Assembly: GCA_037976565.1 (NCBI GenBank)
Contig: CP137669.1
Coordinates: forward strand, 41,690,912 to 41,754,911
Length of the DNA stretch: 64,000 nt
Direction: 5' to 3'
DNA from: Mesocentrotus franciscanus
Taxonomy: Eukaryota > Echinodermata > Echinoidea > Camarodonta > Strongylocentrotidae
Shown here: positions 43,001 through 54,098 of the stretch, piece after piece
Layout: every line of letters starts with the position of its first letter
Numbering within the stretch: position 1 is the stretch's first letter
The notes under the pieces: generated by a model
Seen by the model: the letters and a program-made list of their open reading frames with translations, nothing else
What the model was told of the DNA's origin: nothing
The model's database searches: none
Position numbers and translations under genes: made by a program

Positions 43001-46000
43001 AATTGGTCTATTTGTTGCAAGTTAACATTGCCCACAGTGTATGTAATATGAAAATTAGAAATCTGAATTTCATAAATATGCGAAAAGAAGGGTTTTGACA
43101 AATCTTAGTTAAGATGTTTTGAGAAAAAAATTGAATGTTGAAAATGATGATTGTGTCAATTGCAATATTGATACTTGAGTGGTCTTTATATATATATATA
43201 TATATACAGGTTTCAAGTGTATGGGATTTTTTTAAACGAAATCATAGATAATGTAAAATGTGTTAATGTAATTAATTATGATTATAAATTGAGCTTAGAC
43301 TCACCAGTAGGTACACTGGTATCATCTAAAGGTGTGTAGTTCTCAGCATTGATCTGTATCAGATGATCTATTATGGTTCCAGCATTCTATACAAATAAAA
43401 AAATGAGTGAATGTAAAGAAAGTGAAAACAGGACAATGACAAGCAAATGTCTCAAAATTAAAAGTAATATAAAGTGTATATGGTTATATGTAGAATTGAT
43501 GTATCAGTAAATAAAAAAATAACTTTGATATCACTTGAACTGCAAACAAACCTTAAATCTAAACCTTTAATAGGAGAACCTCTTGAGAATTTTACAAAAG
43601 TAGAATTCCTGACAGTAAATATATCAACATGCTGCCCCTGAATTGTGGAACAGCATCCCTTATGCTATTAAACATACGGATACCATGGATAAGTTAAGAC
43701 ATCCTTAAAAACGTATCTCTTTAATAAGAGGTGAATAATTCCTACACACAGGTCCTTCTGTGTAGAAATTTGACCATGCTGTGTAGAATATTACCATGCG
43801 GTATACTTTCTGTTTCCTTACTAGTATTTACTTTGTCTTTTTCATTTTTCCTACAGCGCGTAGAGATGTTAACAAATTTATTATGCGCTTTATAAGAACT
43901 GTACTATTATTATTATTATTATTATCATTCCTGAAAGATAAAGGCCATTATACATGTTGTACAATATTTGTGAAAATATGTAAATTTTCTTTCAAACAAA
44001 TCCTCACGTACCAGGCATTGCCATATGCTGTATCACAATCCTCAAACAAGTCAATTTGCATAATGAGATTTTTGCAAAATAAGTAATTAAATTCCTGTAA
44101 ATATCATGGAAAGACAGGTGCATCAATACATGCACACATAAGGCATATGGTGAGTGAGGAGTACACATTCTGTATTGACTGGTACAGGATACTATACAAA
44201 CACACCAGAAAGCTGAAACAGACATTGTGAAGTGTGTTTGTGATTTCTACAATCAATCATAAATATCTTGATATATAAAAGAGCAAATGGTTTTCATAAC
44301 ACTAAACCTTTTTTTAATGATTAATAATGATTAAAGCAGTCATAGAGTCAGATTACGAGCAACGTCATCAAATATCTTTAAGATCATTGAGATGCTCACA
44401 ATCAAGAGAAATGATGTGCCCTTAACTTACATGGCCTGCAAGATTGAAGTACGAATGATTGCAGAGATTGATAGGAGTTGCTTTGGTTGTCATGGCAACA
44501 AAAGAGATGATGAGTTTGTTATCATCTGTCAGCTGATAGGAGGCTGTAGCTGTTACTTCTCCTGGGAAACCCTCCTCACCATCAGGGCTAACATAGGTGA
44601 ATGTCACCTTGTCATCACCTTCAATACAACCCTTCCATACTTGCTACAAATAAAACACAGAAGATCATTTTAAGACTACACTGAATCAATATATATACTT
44701 AGGCACTTGCACAGAGTTGCACTTGTGCAATAGCAAAGAAATGGAGAATGACTGTGTATGTCTATTGGATAAAGATGATTCCTAAAAAAAGTTATTTACC
44801 CGACATCCGTCACATAAAAATTTGACCAGGATAGCAAAACCAAATGAATAATATAACAATAATCACAGTAATTCTGATGTCAACCAGGGGATTCTAATTA
44901 TTTTCCAACACTCAGGGGCGTATTAAGTAGTTAACCTCATAATGTAAATATTTTACCAGAATAATTAAACTTAATAAGAATACAGTTAACTATGCATAAG
45001 TCAAATCTGTTGGGACAGTAACAAATAATTGGACTAATGCAAAATTTGACTTAGGAAGTGTAAATAACACATGTTTTGCATAGTTTGGTCAACAAATTTA
45101 TGAGACTTGGAAATTTGACTTGCATGACTTTGAGTTATAACGCAGAATTAAATGTCCTTGGTATGGTAATTCTGATGTTAACTAGAATATTTTAATAATT
45201 TCCTACACGTACCTGTGATGTGCTTATTAAAATAATGAATCTCTTACATGTAGTAAGACTTGTACTATAGTCTCAAAATGTTACTCATCCAAACATACCG
45301 AGTTATAATTACCAACATACCAATAGTCTAATACCAACAGTACTATTGAGACTCACACAGCTGCCATTGCACACTGCACACATGCCATGAATTATTAATC
45401 AATGACAAGGGTTAAAATAGATGACAGATGTGATGCCAAAGGGTATTGTGACCTGAGCTTGTTACTGATGTACATGAATTTCATGGCCTTGATTTGTCTA
45501 TTTTAAAAAATGTTTACAATACAATTTGAAGAGGTGTCATAAAACATTATTCTATTCAATTTACATCAGTCATCTTACAGAACCTTTTCTTTTTATTAGA
45601 CTTGTAACTTTTGAGATATTATTGATCAAAAGAGTTAAATACTTTTCATCTCTCCATCTAGTACAAGTAATCATACTTTACACTTTGATAAGTTTTTAGT
45701 AGTGAACTTACCAGATGAAATGCTTTGGTACCTCCATGGTTAGTATTAGGACCATTGTTGATATTCAGCTGATACTTGACACCATCAATACTGAAGGATC
45801 CCTTTGCAATCCTGTTGGCTACCCTCCCAACAACAGATGCAAAGTAGAAGGAATTATTCTCATAACCTGGAAAGAAAAAGAAATAGGACATTAGTGGATA
45901 GCTCAGGAGTTACAGACTTATATATAAAATAACCAGGGTCAAAACCTCATCAAAATAAGTGTTTCAGGATTTCAAATTTTTTTTAGTGAAGAAACATGAA

Positions 46001-47074
46001 GTTTGGAATAATATACTATCAAACACAGCATGCTAATTAAAATGTAAAGATTCTTTACTGTTATGAAATATCTGTTCTGGAAGCAGGCTCATTCTATAGT
46101 ACAAATATGTGAATAATGAAAATAAGCATGGCCTAAAACCATTCATTAAAACAACAAAATTGAAACATATCAATAACGATCTTACAAAAATAAATATTGA
46201 AAAACAATTCATAGCAACTGCTGGTAGCCAGAAACTTTTCTACAAATTCAAAATCCATTTAGTTATATCAGACTACCGATACAGTTCTTTCAAAATAAAT
46301 CAGTTCACATATCATATCATAAGTGGAAAATCTTTTCAATAAGATTGGCATTCACAACAGCCAAGCTCAAGTAATCCCACCCTAACATAGCAACATATAT
46401 TATGAATATAGGCTACTATCAAAGAGAGATTATTTGGTGTAGAAATTGTTGGTTTTCTTACTGACGTCTTTATTTATGATACAATAAAGTAAAATTAAAC
46501 ATGATTTAGAGTTAGATATCTGATTCTTTAATCGTGTGCTACTCATGACGTCATCTGTATATCACGATTGTTGTATAAGTGCTCGTTTATGAGGGGGAGT
46601 GTGATGGATGTACATGTATAGACCGATGCTATTGTTTATACATACTCGTCCTGTGGACGAGTTGAGTTAGTTTTTGTTTTTACAATGGAGCTCAAGACGA
46701 AGATAATAACAATGGTTCCTGAATCTTAACTTGGTGTGACTTTGTCATCTGTTTTATCTAACTAATGACTTGGGAAGACGGATGGAGCAAGCCAATCCAT
46801 AACAGTTAGTGTGACATCAAAGCATACATGAATATGCACTGGGAGTGCCAGCACTGATATCACTAAATATCACAAGTAACATACCTTTCAAATCCGGCCA
46901 CCCAAGAACCAGATCAGCTGCATGACCATGCTGATCAGGAACCCACAGCTCAATGAGAGAAGCTCCATAATCAATCAGCTTTGCTTTCATTCCATGTTTG
47001 TTAGTGATGGTGTACTGCCCAATCGCCTCACTACTACTACTACTACATCCATACTCTTCTTTGGTTACAGGCAT
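40010..47074 (-). CDS. GALM: Aldose 1-epimerase (galactose mutarotase), upstream paralogue
   Basis: Coding exons: 47074-46885, 45866-45712, 44643-44431, 43386-43305, 42769-42631, 40823-40649, 40084-40010. The frame closes perfectly at 342 aa, the length of human GALM. Residues in order: Arg82 in VGRVANRI, His107 in NTNHGG, His178 in NHSYFNL, Asp245 in GFDHNFC and Glu308 in FCLESQ. These correspond to human R82, H107, H176, D243 and E307. The protein should be a cytosolic beta-sandwich enzyme catalysing alpha/beta anomer exchange of galactose and glucose, feeding the Leloir pathway. The start MPVTKEEYG is supported by an acceptor 32 bases upstream (47106) and by a probable non-coding first exon with donor at 48566. 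A Ser run (residues 11-15) is local variation. It lies 3.5 kb upstream of its sister gene, on the same strand. Confidence 0.94.
40649..40823 (-). CDS. GALM: Upstream GALM exon 6
   Basis: Acceptor GTTACAG, donor CCAG|GTAAGA, 175 bp. Encodes TTKPGIQFYSANYLDD and GGFCLESQYYPNSVNQ. Confidence 0.92.
40855..41100 (-). mobile_element. Possible LINE ORF2 C-terminal fragment
   Basis: Minus-strand reading IFSISGPKPRWNKLPPFLRN resembles the SGPKLWNxLP block near the end of CR1-like ORF2 proteins. No other LINE domain is visible nearby. Confidence 0.45.
41517..42288. mobile_element. 772-bp non-autonomous element with long TIRs and TTAA duplication
   Basis: TTAA at 41513-41516 and 42289-42292 flank inverted arms of about 115 bp. 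The left begins AGGGCAAGTCCACTCCAAAA; the right is the complement of AGCCCAAGTCCACTCCAAAA. They then share GAAAAATCAGACAAACCAAT and GAGCAAAATCG and end at AAAGTTATGAATTTTT. The 500-bp core has no recognisable protein. It sits in a GALM intron. TTAA duplication suggests piggyBac or Kolobok-type mobilisation. Confidence 0.88.
42631..42769 (-). CDS. GALM: Upstream GALM exon 5
   Basis: Acceptor GTTGACAG, donor CTAG|GTAGGG, ends in phase 2. Encodes DTVFDLREP and GFDHNFCI. Confidence 0.9.
43183..43206. repeat. (TA)n microsatellite
   Basis: About twelve TA units within a GALM intron. Confidence 0.85.
43305..43386 (-). CDS. GALM: Upstream GALM exon 4
   Basis: Acceptor TGTATAG, donor ACTG|GTGAGT, ends in phase 1. 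Encodes IIDHLIQINAENYTPLDD. Confidence 0.87.
44431..44643 (-). CDS. GALM: Upstream GALM exon 3
   Basis: Acceptor TTTGTAG, donor CAT|GTAAGT, 71 codons. Carries SPDGEEGFPGEV and NHSYFNLAGH. Confidence 0.92.
45712..45866 (-). CDS. GALM: Upstream GALM exon 2
   Basis: Acceptor TTTCCAG, donor CTG|GTAAGT, 155 bp. Carries VGRVANRI and the His107 loop. Confidence 0.92.
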
Positions 47075-47106
47075 CGCTGCACTTCAATTCTTGAATGATG
47101 CACAAA
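46885..47106 (-). CDS. GALM: Upstream GALM exon with start codon (coding 47074-46885)
   Basis: Acceptor TTTCATTTCAG at 47107, 32 bases of 5' UTR, ATG at 47074, donor AAAG|GTATGT, phase 1 end. Confidence 0.88.
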
Positions 47107-48566
47107 CTGAAATGAAATTGAAATGAAATTAAGTTTAGGGTTACAAACTTGAAAAGGAAAAAAGAAAACATCACGTCCTGGTCAGCTCAGAGCAACCATT
47201 CATTGCCCAACATATGAAGACTTACATAATCTTGATGGGCAAACAGTAATGCTCTAATACAAGACCTATTGTTTGCTACCAGTACTTTGCTTACAACTTA
47301 CAACTTACAAGTTACAACTTATAAAATGATTAAAAAAATAATCTTTTGACCCAAGATAATTATATAATATTGAATGGTTGATTTTGTGTTGCCAATTTAT
47401 ATACCAATGACATGACAAAATTAGCGCTTAGTTAAGTGTAAATAGACACACACATGGGGAGTTTGCTGAATTCAGCGACACTTCAAGCATGCATGCATAT
47501 TTATTATACCAACCTCTATTTGTATGCTGCATCTTTACTATATTGCATTTCTGGCCATTATCAACATCACACATTCTGGGCAGAGGTTTTTGCATTATAA
47601 ATCGTACGTCAGTTCATTTTCATAATCATCAGGAACAAGTGGAAGATAAGCTAATTAAGCTTTTTCACTCAGGTAACAAATTTCCCCACTTTTACTTTTA
47701 GCTAAATTTTAGACCAATTTCGAAGTGTATTGAATGAGCACAAAGAAAACTCTTCCTGCAAACTCTGAAGGTATACTTGCAAGGTTCGTCATGTGCTGGA
47801 ATGATTACGTGTACACATTTGAGATTTTGTTTACCTAGCTCTCAACACGGGTAAATGCATGCCGATCGAGTAAAGGCTTGGTGATATCAATATCATAGTC
47901 GTACTTCATAAATTCACCAGGCCCTATAGCCCTTATAAGGCTATAGCAATATACACACTACCTTTCTTAAATCATGATATATCATACAGTAAACCTAGTT
48001 TCTTCTTCTTCTTCTGTAGAAGTACAGCCAGGCCACCATGTTGTTGGTGCATAAAAAAGTATGAAGATACACAATGTAGGCCTAGACTAGTCAGTCGATC
48101 TTCATTAAAATTTACTTTTTAAATATCATGCTTAAATTTAAAAAAAAAAATGGGTTGACGGAAATGACAGAAAAATATGTAGACAACTATAAAGAGGGAG
48201 ACACATGGTCAAAAGCATGCCATAAGCGGCTTAACTTTAGAATACCCCACCAAAACGGAAACTGACATTGACAATTTAATGTAACTTGCGCATAACGCGC
48301 ATTGCAGCATAAAGACAACTTATACAAAACTCTATCCATGCTCTAGCGCAGCGGACCCCCGATGAGCCAGTGAGGCGATCCGCTAGTTAACTTGGCCCTC
48401 CTGTCTCGGTCTGCAGTGTATGTAACATAACTTATCATTATGCATCCATAACTCCAGCTGCTTTCCCAACAATTTTGGAAAAGAGATGCATTCAAAGTTT
48501 ACTTAAACACATAGCAACTACAAAGAATTGTTTTAAATACAGAATACGTCAAGAAAGTCGACTTAC
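47107..48566 (-). other. First intron of the upstream GALM gene (inferred)
   Basis: Runs from the inferred donor at 48566 to the acceptor at 47107. It holds no coding sequence, but includes at 47873-47895 a fragment of the foldback element found at 63211-63873. Confidence 0.5.
47873..47895. repeat. Solo end of the 63211-63873 foldback family
   Basis: AAGGCTTGGTGATATCAATA here also occurs at 63833-63852 and, inverted, near 63231-63250. No second arm is present. Confidence 0.6.
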
Positions 48567-48640
48567 AAACTGGGATTGACGGTGTGGGCTGTGCCTAGCT
48601 GGCCGACCGAGCTGAAAAGTGCCTTTCAGATAGTCTTGTT
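48567..48640 (-). other. Probable 5' UTR exon of the upstream GALM gene
   Basis: A GC-richer stretch ends in GTTT|GTAAGTCG on the minus strand. The 5' edge is not visible. No in-frame ATG is needed since the start lies in the next exon. Confidence 0.45.
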
Positions 48641-49289
48641 CCAAATTATAGTTCTGTTTAATTTGTCGTTTATATCTACCAAAAGAACCGCTCTAATCTA
48701 AGCAGTATACACCTCCGAACAGCCTCTATTGGAGGAGCCAGTGCCTTTGAATTTTCGGGGTTTTTTGTTGGGGGTAATTTTTTTATTCATTTTTTTCATA
48801 CAGATATGTCGCCATATATAAATGGTGTGAATCTTTCTCCTCATCATCATAGCAAATGGGTCACATCAATAGGAAATACTTTCTGTACCTCATTGATCTG
48901 ACAAGTTTAGAGGAATACATGTGGAACTAAAACGCATATCTTATTATATAAAACCCACCCTGTTCAGTCCTTTTCTGGTCAGTGAAAACTTGCAATGTTT
49001 CTGCAGAAGAGAACAAGTAGTTTTATGTAGTTTTGTAAGAAACTCTGCAAGAAACTGCAAAGTATTTGGGTCTCAAAGGAGAAGAGAAAGGAGAGAAAGT
49101 GGAAGCTTTGTATGTAATAAACATAATAATATAATTGTTTGCATAGTCCGGATGTCACGCGATATCCTACAGGTCAGAAAAAAAACCAATATCATTTATT
49201 TACTTGACATGTCGAGATTATAAAATGCATAAGTCTAAGATGTTTTATGTTTTAATTTAAAAAAACATTTGGATCAATGGTATATAGCT

Positions 49290-49291
<2 letters not shown>
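48641..49291. other. Intergenic, no gene seen
   Basis: Probably includes the GALM promoter region. No open frame with recognisable similarity. Confidence 0.45.

Positions 49292-49340
<49 letters not shown>
49292..49340. repeat. (TA)n microsatellite
   Basis: About 24 uninterrupted TA units. Confidence 0.97.
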
Positions 49341-49345
<5 letters not shown>

Positions 49346-49515
49346 TATATAATTATATATTTATTTTTTTAATAATAATTTTTCTTTTTTGGTGTAAACA
49401 CCGCAATGGAATTTTTAGAGCCTTATCAGTATGTCTTTCAGCAGTCATACTGATTATATCTCCAAATTAAGATGCAAGATTCTGCAAACTTTAAGAACTT
49501 GTCAAAATTATGCTA

Positions 49516-49644
49516 CGGTCACAAAGGTCCATACGAACGATAATTTCGTACGAATCTCCGTTTTTCCATTGTCTTCCCGAATTTCCATTGTCTGAAAATC
49601 GTTCGTACGGCGTTCGTAGCAGTTCGTAATGGCATTTGTGACCG
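49516..49644. mobile_element. 129-bp MITE with CGGTCACAAA ends
   Basis: CGGTCACAAAGG on the left is inverted as CATTTGTGACCG on the right. GTACGAA / TTCGTAC motifs are inverted inside. No coding capacity. Confidence 0.7.
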
Positions 49645-50273
49645 AGGCTTTAGTAAGAATTGGCCAAAGTTAGTGAAAAGCAATCAGAAAGTTTTGAGTA
49701 ACAAAGGAAGATTGTTTGGTACTGGTACTTGCAATCTCTCTTGCAATGTTTGCCACAAAGGAGTTCAATTCAGATAAATTCATTGCATAACAAAAAGGGC
49801 AATTCGTCTCATGCCCACCTCCTCTTCATATCTGTAAGGTCACAGGTATTTACTAATCATTGCATTCTTCCTCTTTTCAAGTTGCTAATTATTAGAATAC
49901 ATATATTACAATGAACATCATTAACTTGTGTTTCATATATTTTATTATAGAAATCAATTTTCCAAAAGATATTACTCATTATGATAGATTTTGGGTAAAG
50001 GAACATATAACCTAAATTCATGGTCTAATAACAACAATGACATTCTTACTGTGAAGTCTTCATTTGCAATCAATACACTAAATCTTTCCAGGAAAGAATA
50101 AAATCTAATACATGTACTAAACAATAAACATTCTGAAAAAAAGACTCCACTTCCTTCCATAATTTCTATCTAACTATACTCCTCCAAAAATAGATCTGAA
50201 TTCAAGTTTGAGCATTGATATCTCTCCTATTACTATAATATGATACTTCAATAGACCATTTGCATAACATTAT
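49645..50273. other. Intergenic, no gene seen
   Basis: AT-rich, no supported feature. Confidence 0.5.
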
Positions 50274-50479
50274 CAAATTTAATACACAAATCTTTGTTAT
50301 GTGCCTTGTTACAAATTATTTCATACACCTGTTACAATTAATTGTATTTCGATATTCAGAATGCAAATTGCATACATTAATTGTTGCTAGGTAGGACAAC
50401 ATTATCCCAATTATTTGTAACAGGTGTATGAAATAATATGTAACGAGGCACATAACAAACATTTGTACATTAAATTTGT
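50274..50479. mobile_element. Palindromic MITE, arms of about 64 bp
   Basis: TTTGTTATGTGCCTTGTTAC ... TTTCATACACCTGTTAC on the left is inverted with three or four mismatches at 50415-50459, and the match continues outward to 50274 and 50479. The central spacer is about 77 bp. Confidence 0.78.
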
Positions 50480-51671
50480 TTACATTACGAAAATAGCCTA
50501 TTCCAAGGGAAAAGAATGACAAAAAACATGCAGGCTTTTTCACATACACTGTGGGTAAAGGATGGGGATTTTTAAAGCAAAGTGCGCTTCACATTTCTGT
50601 ATCTTGTAACACACATGTAATGAGTATACATGGGACCTATGGTGCATACAGCTAAAAGATTCATCCCCACTAGCCATTCAGTTATTACACAAAAATACAC
50701 TCTGGTAAACCACAACAGGTTAGTGCAGCGTATACATGTATGTACGAGACTTGATTCTGAACATCTAAATCTGCTTCTCACAAATAATGAACTACCAGTA
50801 CTACATCCAAGAATAGATTAGGACTAACTACTAGGTATTAGTTGAACAAGTGTCCATGAAAGGTTTTCTCCTGATAGCTGCCAATTGTGCAAAGTCATAC
50901 TTTATACTGATTATCATCTGTAGTTACCAAATGAAGTGAAGTCACTCCATTACTGCAGATAATAACTGTCATAACCTGAAGGGGGAGAAAATGGATGCTC
51001 TGGAAATAAAATCATAAAAAGGACACCTGTTTAACTAATTGAAATTAAAAACCATCATCAAGCTTTGCAGTTAGTTATCTCATATATCTGATAAGTAATT
51101 GAAATGTTGAGAAATAGTATCTTTGTGTCATTCCATTTCCATGGAATTTTCTTCAATCAATACAAACCACATAATTCATTATCGAATTTATCCCACACAT
51201 GTTTAATACTGAGTTTATACAAACAAAATTGGCTCAGAGAGGCTGGTAAGGTAAGGTATTGGCAAGTCTCCCATTCCCTCCTGATACATGCATCATGCAG
51301 AAAGATCACATTTACACACAACATTTTCCAAAATGTTTTCACAACTTTAAGTGTACAAATCACCAAAATACATTTTGTTCTGTATGTTCATATTGCCATG
51401 CGTTAATGCTAGTCAAAATATGAGCTTCAAATACTTCTGTAAAGAGATTGTGCAAGTTTAAATACTCTCTCAATCAACAAAGAAGCGACTTGTGAGGAGA
51501 CTACTCGATGCACCATACACGCTCGCATAAACTGGGGCCCGCACGGAATACAAGTCTGACTTAGGTTCTGTGTGGGCAGTTTTATGTTATTCATTATTTC
51601 CTTCATACACTCTATCGGTTGGCCATTAGAATGCCAGATGAATTTTTTTTTTAGTTTGATTATATAAATTC
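50480..51671. other. Intergenic, no gene seen
   Basis: The stretch at 51520-51580 (AAGTCTGACTTAGGTTCTGT) resembles 57660-57690 inside SLC30A6, probably another dispersed repeat. Confidence 0.45.
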
Positions 51672-51912
51672 TAGCTATGCACAAATTATATTTTTAGGTG
51701 ATTGGTACACTTTAATTTGTATTCATAAACTCATAACGCTGTGGTGGATTTACAGCTAAATGAATGATAATAATTCTATTAATACAAACTGAGCAATTTA
51801 TCAAAACTTCACAAGGTACATGTATCCCCATATATTAAGAGAAAAATACACTTTGCATATTTTACTGTCTTGCTCTTCACAAGCTTTGAGCCTCATTGTA
51901 TAGAACGACAAT
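51672..51912. repeat. Dispersed repeat, copy 1
   Basis: About 240 bp aligning in direct orientation with 56532-56766: AGGTGATTGGTACACTTTAA, CTGTGGTGGATTTACA, TGTATCCCCATATATTAA and CTTCACAAGCTTTGAGCCTC appear in the same order. Confidence 0.9.
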
Positions 51913-52100
51913 GAAAATACAATGAGTATTGAAAGGATTGCAATGGAAAATGGAGAATAATCATTCTTATTCAAAAATAAAAATTCATTTACTCAAAATC
52001 AATTTGACAAGGGCATGCATATCAGATTGAAATTGCTCTTTATAAATACTCACTGGGAAAGAAGCTACAAAGTAATTGTATGCCATATATTAGATCTCCA

Positions 52101-52224
52101 GGGCCCCGTCTTACAAAGAGTTACGATTGATCCAAATCAATCGCAAGTCCTCCAATCAATCGAAAGTTTGCAGTCTCCTATTCGCAAGTTATGATTGATA
52201 TCAACTCTTTGTAATACGGGGCCC
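52101..52224. mobile_element. MITE with GGGCCCCGT ends, copy 1
   Basis: GGCCCCGTCTTACAAAGAGT on the left is inverted as ACTCTTTGTAATACGGGGCC on the right; GATTGAT/ATCAATC motifs fill the interior. No coding capacity. Confidence 0.85.
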
Positions 52225-52397
52225 AGTTCTCTACTACCTCTGGAAAGTCATATCCAGTAGTGATGAAATGGTTTTTAATCGAAAGTTTGCAGTCTCCTAT
52301 TCGCAAGTTATGATTGATATCAACTCTTTGTAATACGGGGCCCAGTTCTCCACTATCTCTGGAAAGTCATATCCAGTAGTGATGAAATGGTTTTTAT
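52158..52397. repeat. 119-bp tandem duplication cutting through the MITE
   Basis: The segment from AATCGAAAGTTTGCAG through the right end of the MITE plus about 53 bp of flank is repeated immediately (52158-52276, then 52277-52397) with two or three base changes. Confidence 0.9.
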
Positions 52398-53531
52398 AGA
52401 AACTGTTCTTAAAAATCACCTTGCATGATCAGATCTTCAAAACGATCAATTTAATCAAATGATTAAGAAATAGAGCAACATGTCACCACTGATTTCAATA
52501 TATTTCTAAATTAGCATTCTGCACTTTTCTATCTATCATCACTTTAAAAAAATCTGTTTTGGCAGCTTTGTTTACTTATTCCATATTAGACATGGACCAC
52601 TGGAAGGATTCTAAGATCTGTTAGAAAGGATCGAACCAAATAACCCGATAACATAATGAAAGGTTTGTACCGACTTACAAATTGGCCTTCGTGTTTAGAG
52701 AGCAAGAAATTGAAAGCTCTTTCTAAAGTTTTCCTGCTTCATTAAAACTTAAAAAGAATTTTGCACAAACGTGGACAAACAAATGACATGGGTTATCAAT
52801 GAAACTTTATCTCATAACATCTTTTTTAACTCCAACTACACATCATGCAATAATATTCAATGCCTGTGCAGAACCTTCCATCCAAACAAATCATTTCAAT
52901 AAGAGATCAAATCAATGGAATTTTCTTATCTAACCTGCATGCACAGTATGATTATTATCATTGTTTGTGAATCCCAAACCTGTTATTTAGTATCGCCTCA
53001 CAATCTATCATAAGAACAAGTTTGCTGAGACATGTTATTGAAAGGCATTTTAATTTTAATGCACACGATTCAATGAGGTGAACATGTAGGTGAACTTGTA
53101 CTTACATGACAATTTCATGAACTGATGCTCAGGTATCCATGACCTTAATCAAATTCAGTTTAATACTAGCACACTTCATATATTTGTTAACCTCATACAT
53201 ACAGTACATGTACTATTTCAGAACCAGATACTAAGCCAACTTAAACTAAAGCTCTTTAATAAATATAACGCAATGAATACAAGCTACAACAAAGCATGCT
53301 GTACAATATTCCTCTGTGCATTCAAGCCATTTTAAAGATATTATTATAATACCCCAAAATAAAGTTATATTGTGAATATCTTCAAACTAGTATACAAAAA
53401 TTGAGTGAACCAGTTTCTAAAGAAGAAATTATATATCGTACCCATAAAAATAATAACTTTTATATTTGTGACATAGAAAAAAATTAAATCTCTCAATAAC
53501 ATATCTGCATCTAAAATGCATGAAAGTTGTT

Positions 53532-54098
53532 TCACCTTCTCACATTAGTTCTTGAGCTAGTAGTTGTAGGAAAAGTGTTCCCGGTTCCTAGGGTACTAAA
53601 ATCTATGACAGCACTCCCTGAACCAAGAGGTGCTAAACTTTGTGCTGTCCAGTCATTCCTGGTAAACTGCTGTCCTTGTCTGCTCCCTCCATACGCGCCA
53701 CTTGGGTTTGTCCGAAGGATTCCTTTCAATTTAGGATCAGCCATTACAGGTGATGGAACATCATGTGATGGTACGTTATCCATGTCTGAATTGAAACTGA
53801 TGTCTTTGAGTGGTGTTCCATACGGGGTGCTATGTGCTCTGAGCGGAGGCGTAGGTGAATATGTATTTCCTGCACCATACAAGGTATTGTTTGTCATATG
53901 AGCTGGAAGAGATGATGCAACTGACTTGAATTGAGACTTAGGAGTAGACAGTCCTGGAGTGAAATCTTGGAGGGTTGTTCTGCTAGAGCCGATGGTAGTA
54001 GAGACAGGGTTGATGCGAGTCCATTCATCCTTGATGATCTGAATCGTAAGGATGTTAACTAGGTGAGAAAGCTTGTTGAAGACATGAGCCAGGACCAT
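53532..54098 (-). CDS. SLC30A6: SLC30A6 exon 9 (terminal)
   Basis: Acceptor TTCTATAG. Starts MVLAHVFNKLSHLVNILTIQ, then a Ser/Thr/Pro-rich tail to NVRR and stop. Confidence 0.92.
   Translation of the reverse strand: MVLAHVFNKLSHLVNILTIQIIKDEWTRINPVSTTIGSSRTTLQDFTPGLSTPKSQFKSVASSLPAHMTNNTLYGAGNTYSPTPPLRAHSTPYGTPLKDISFNSDMDNVPSHDVPSPVMADPKLKGILRTNPSGAYGGSRQGQQFTRNDWTAQSLAPLGSGSAVIDFSTLGTGNTFPTTTSSRTNVRR

Noticed and set aside
53527..53901. 124-codon + strand open frame
   Set aside because: Antisense to the SLC30A6 terminal exon.
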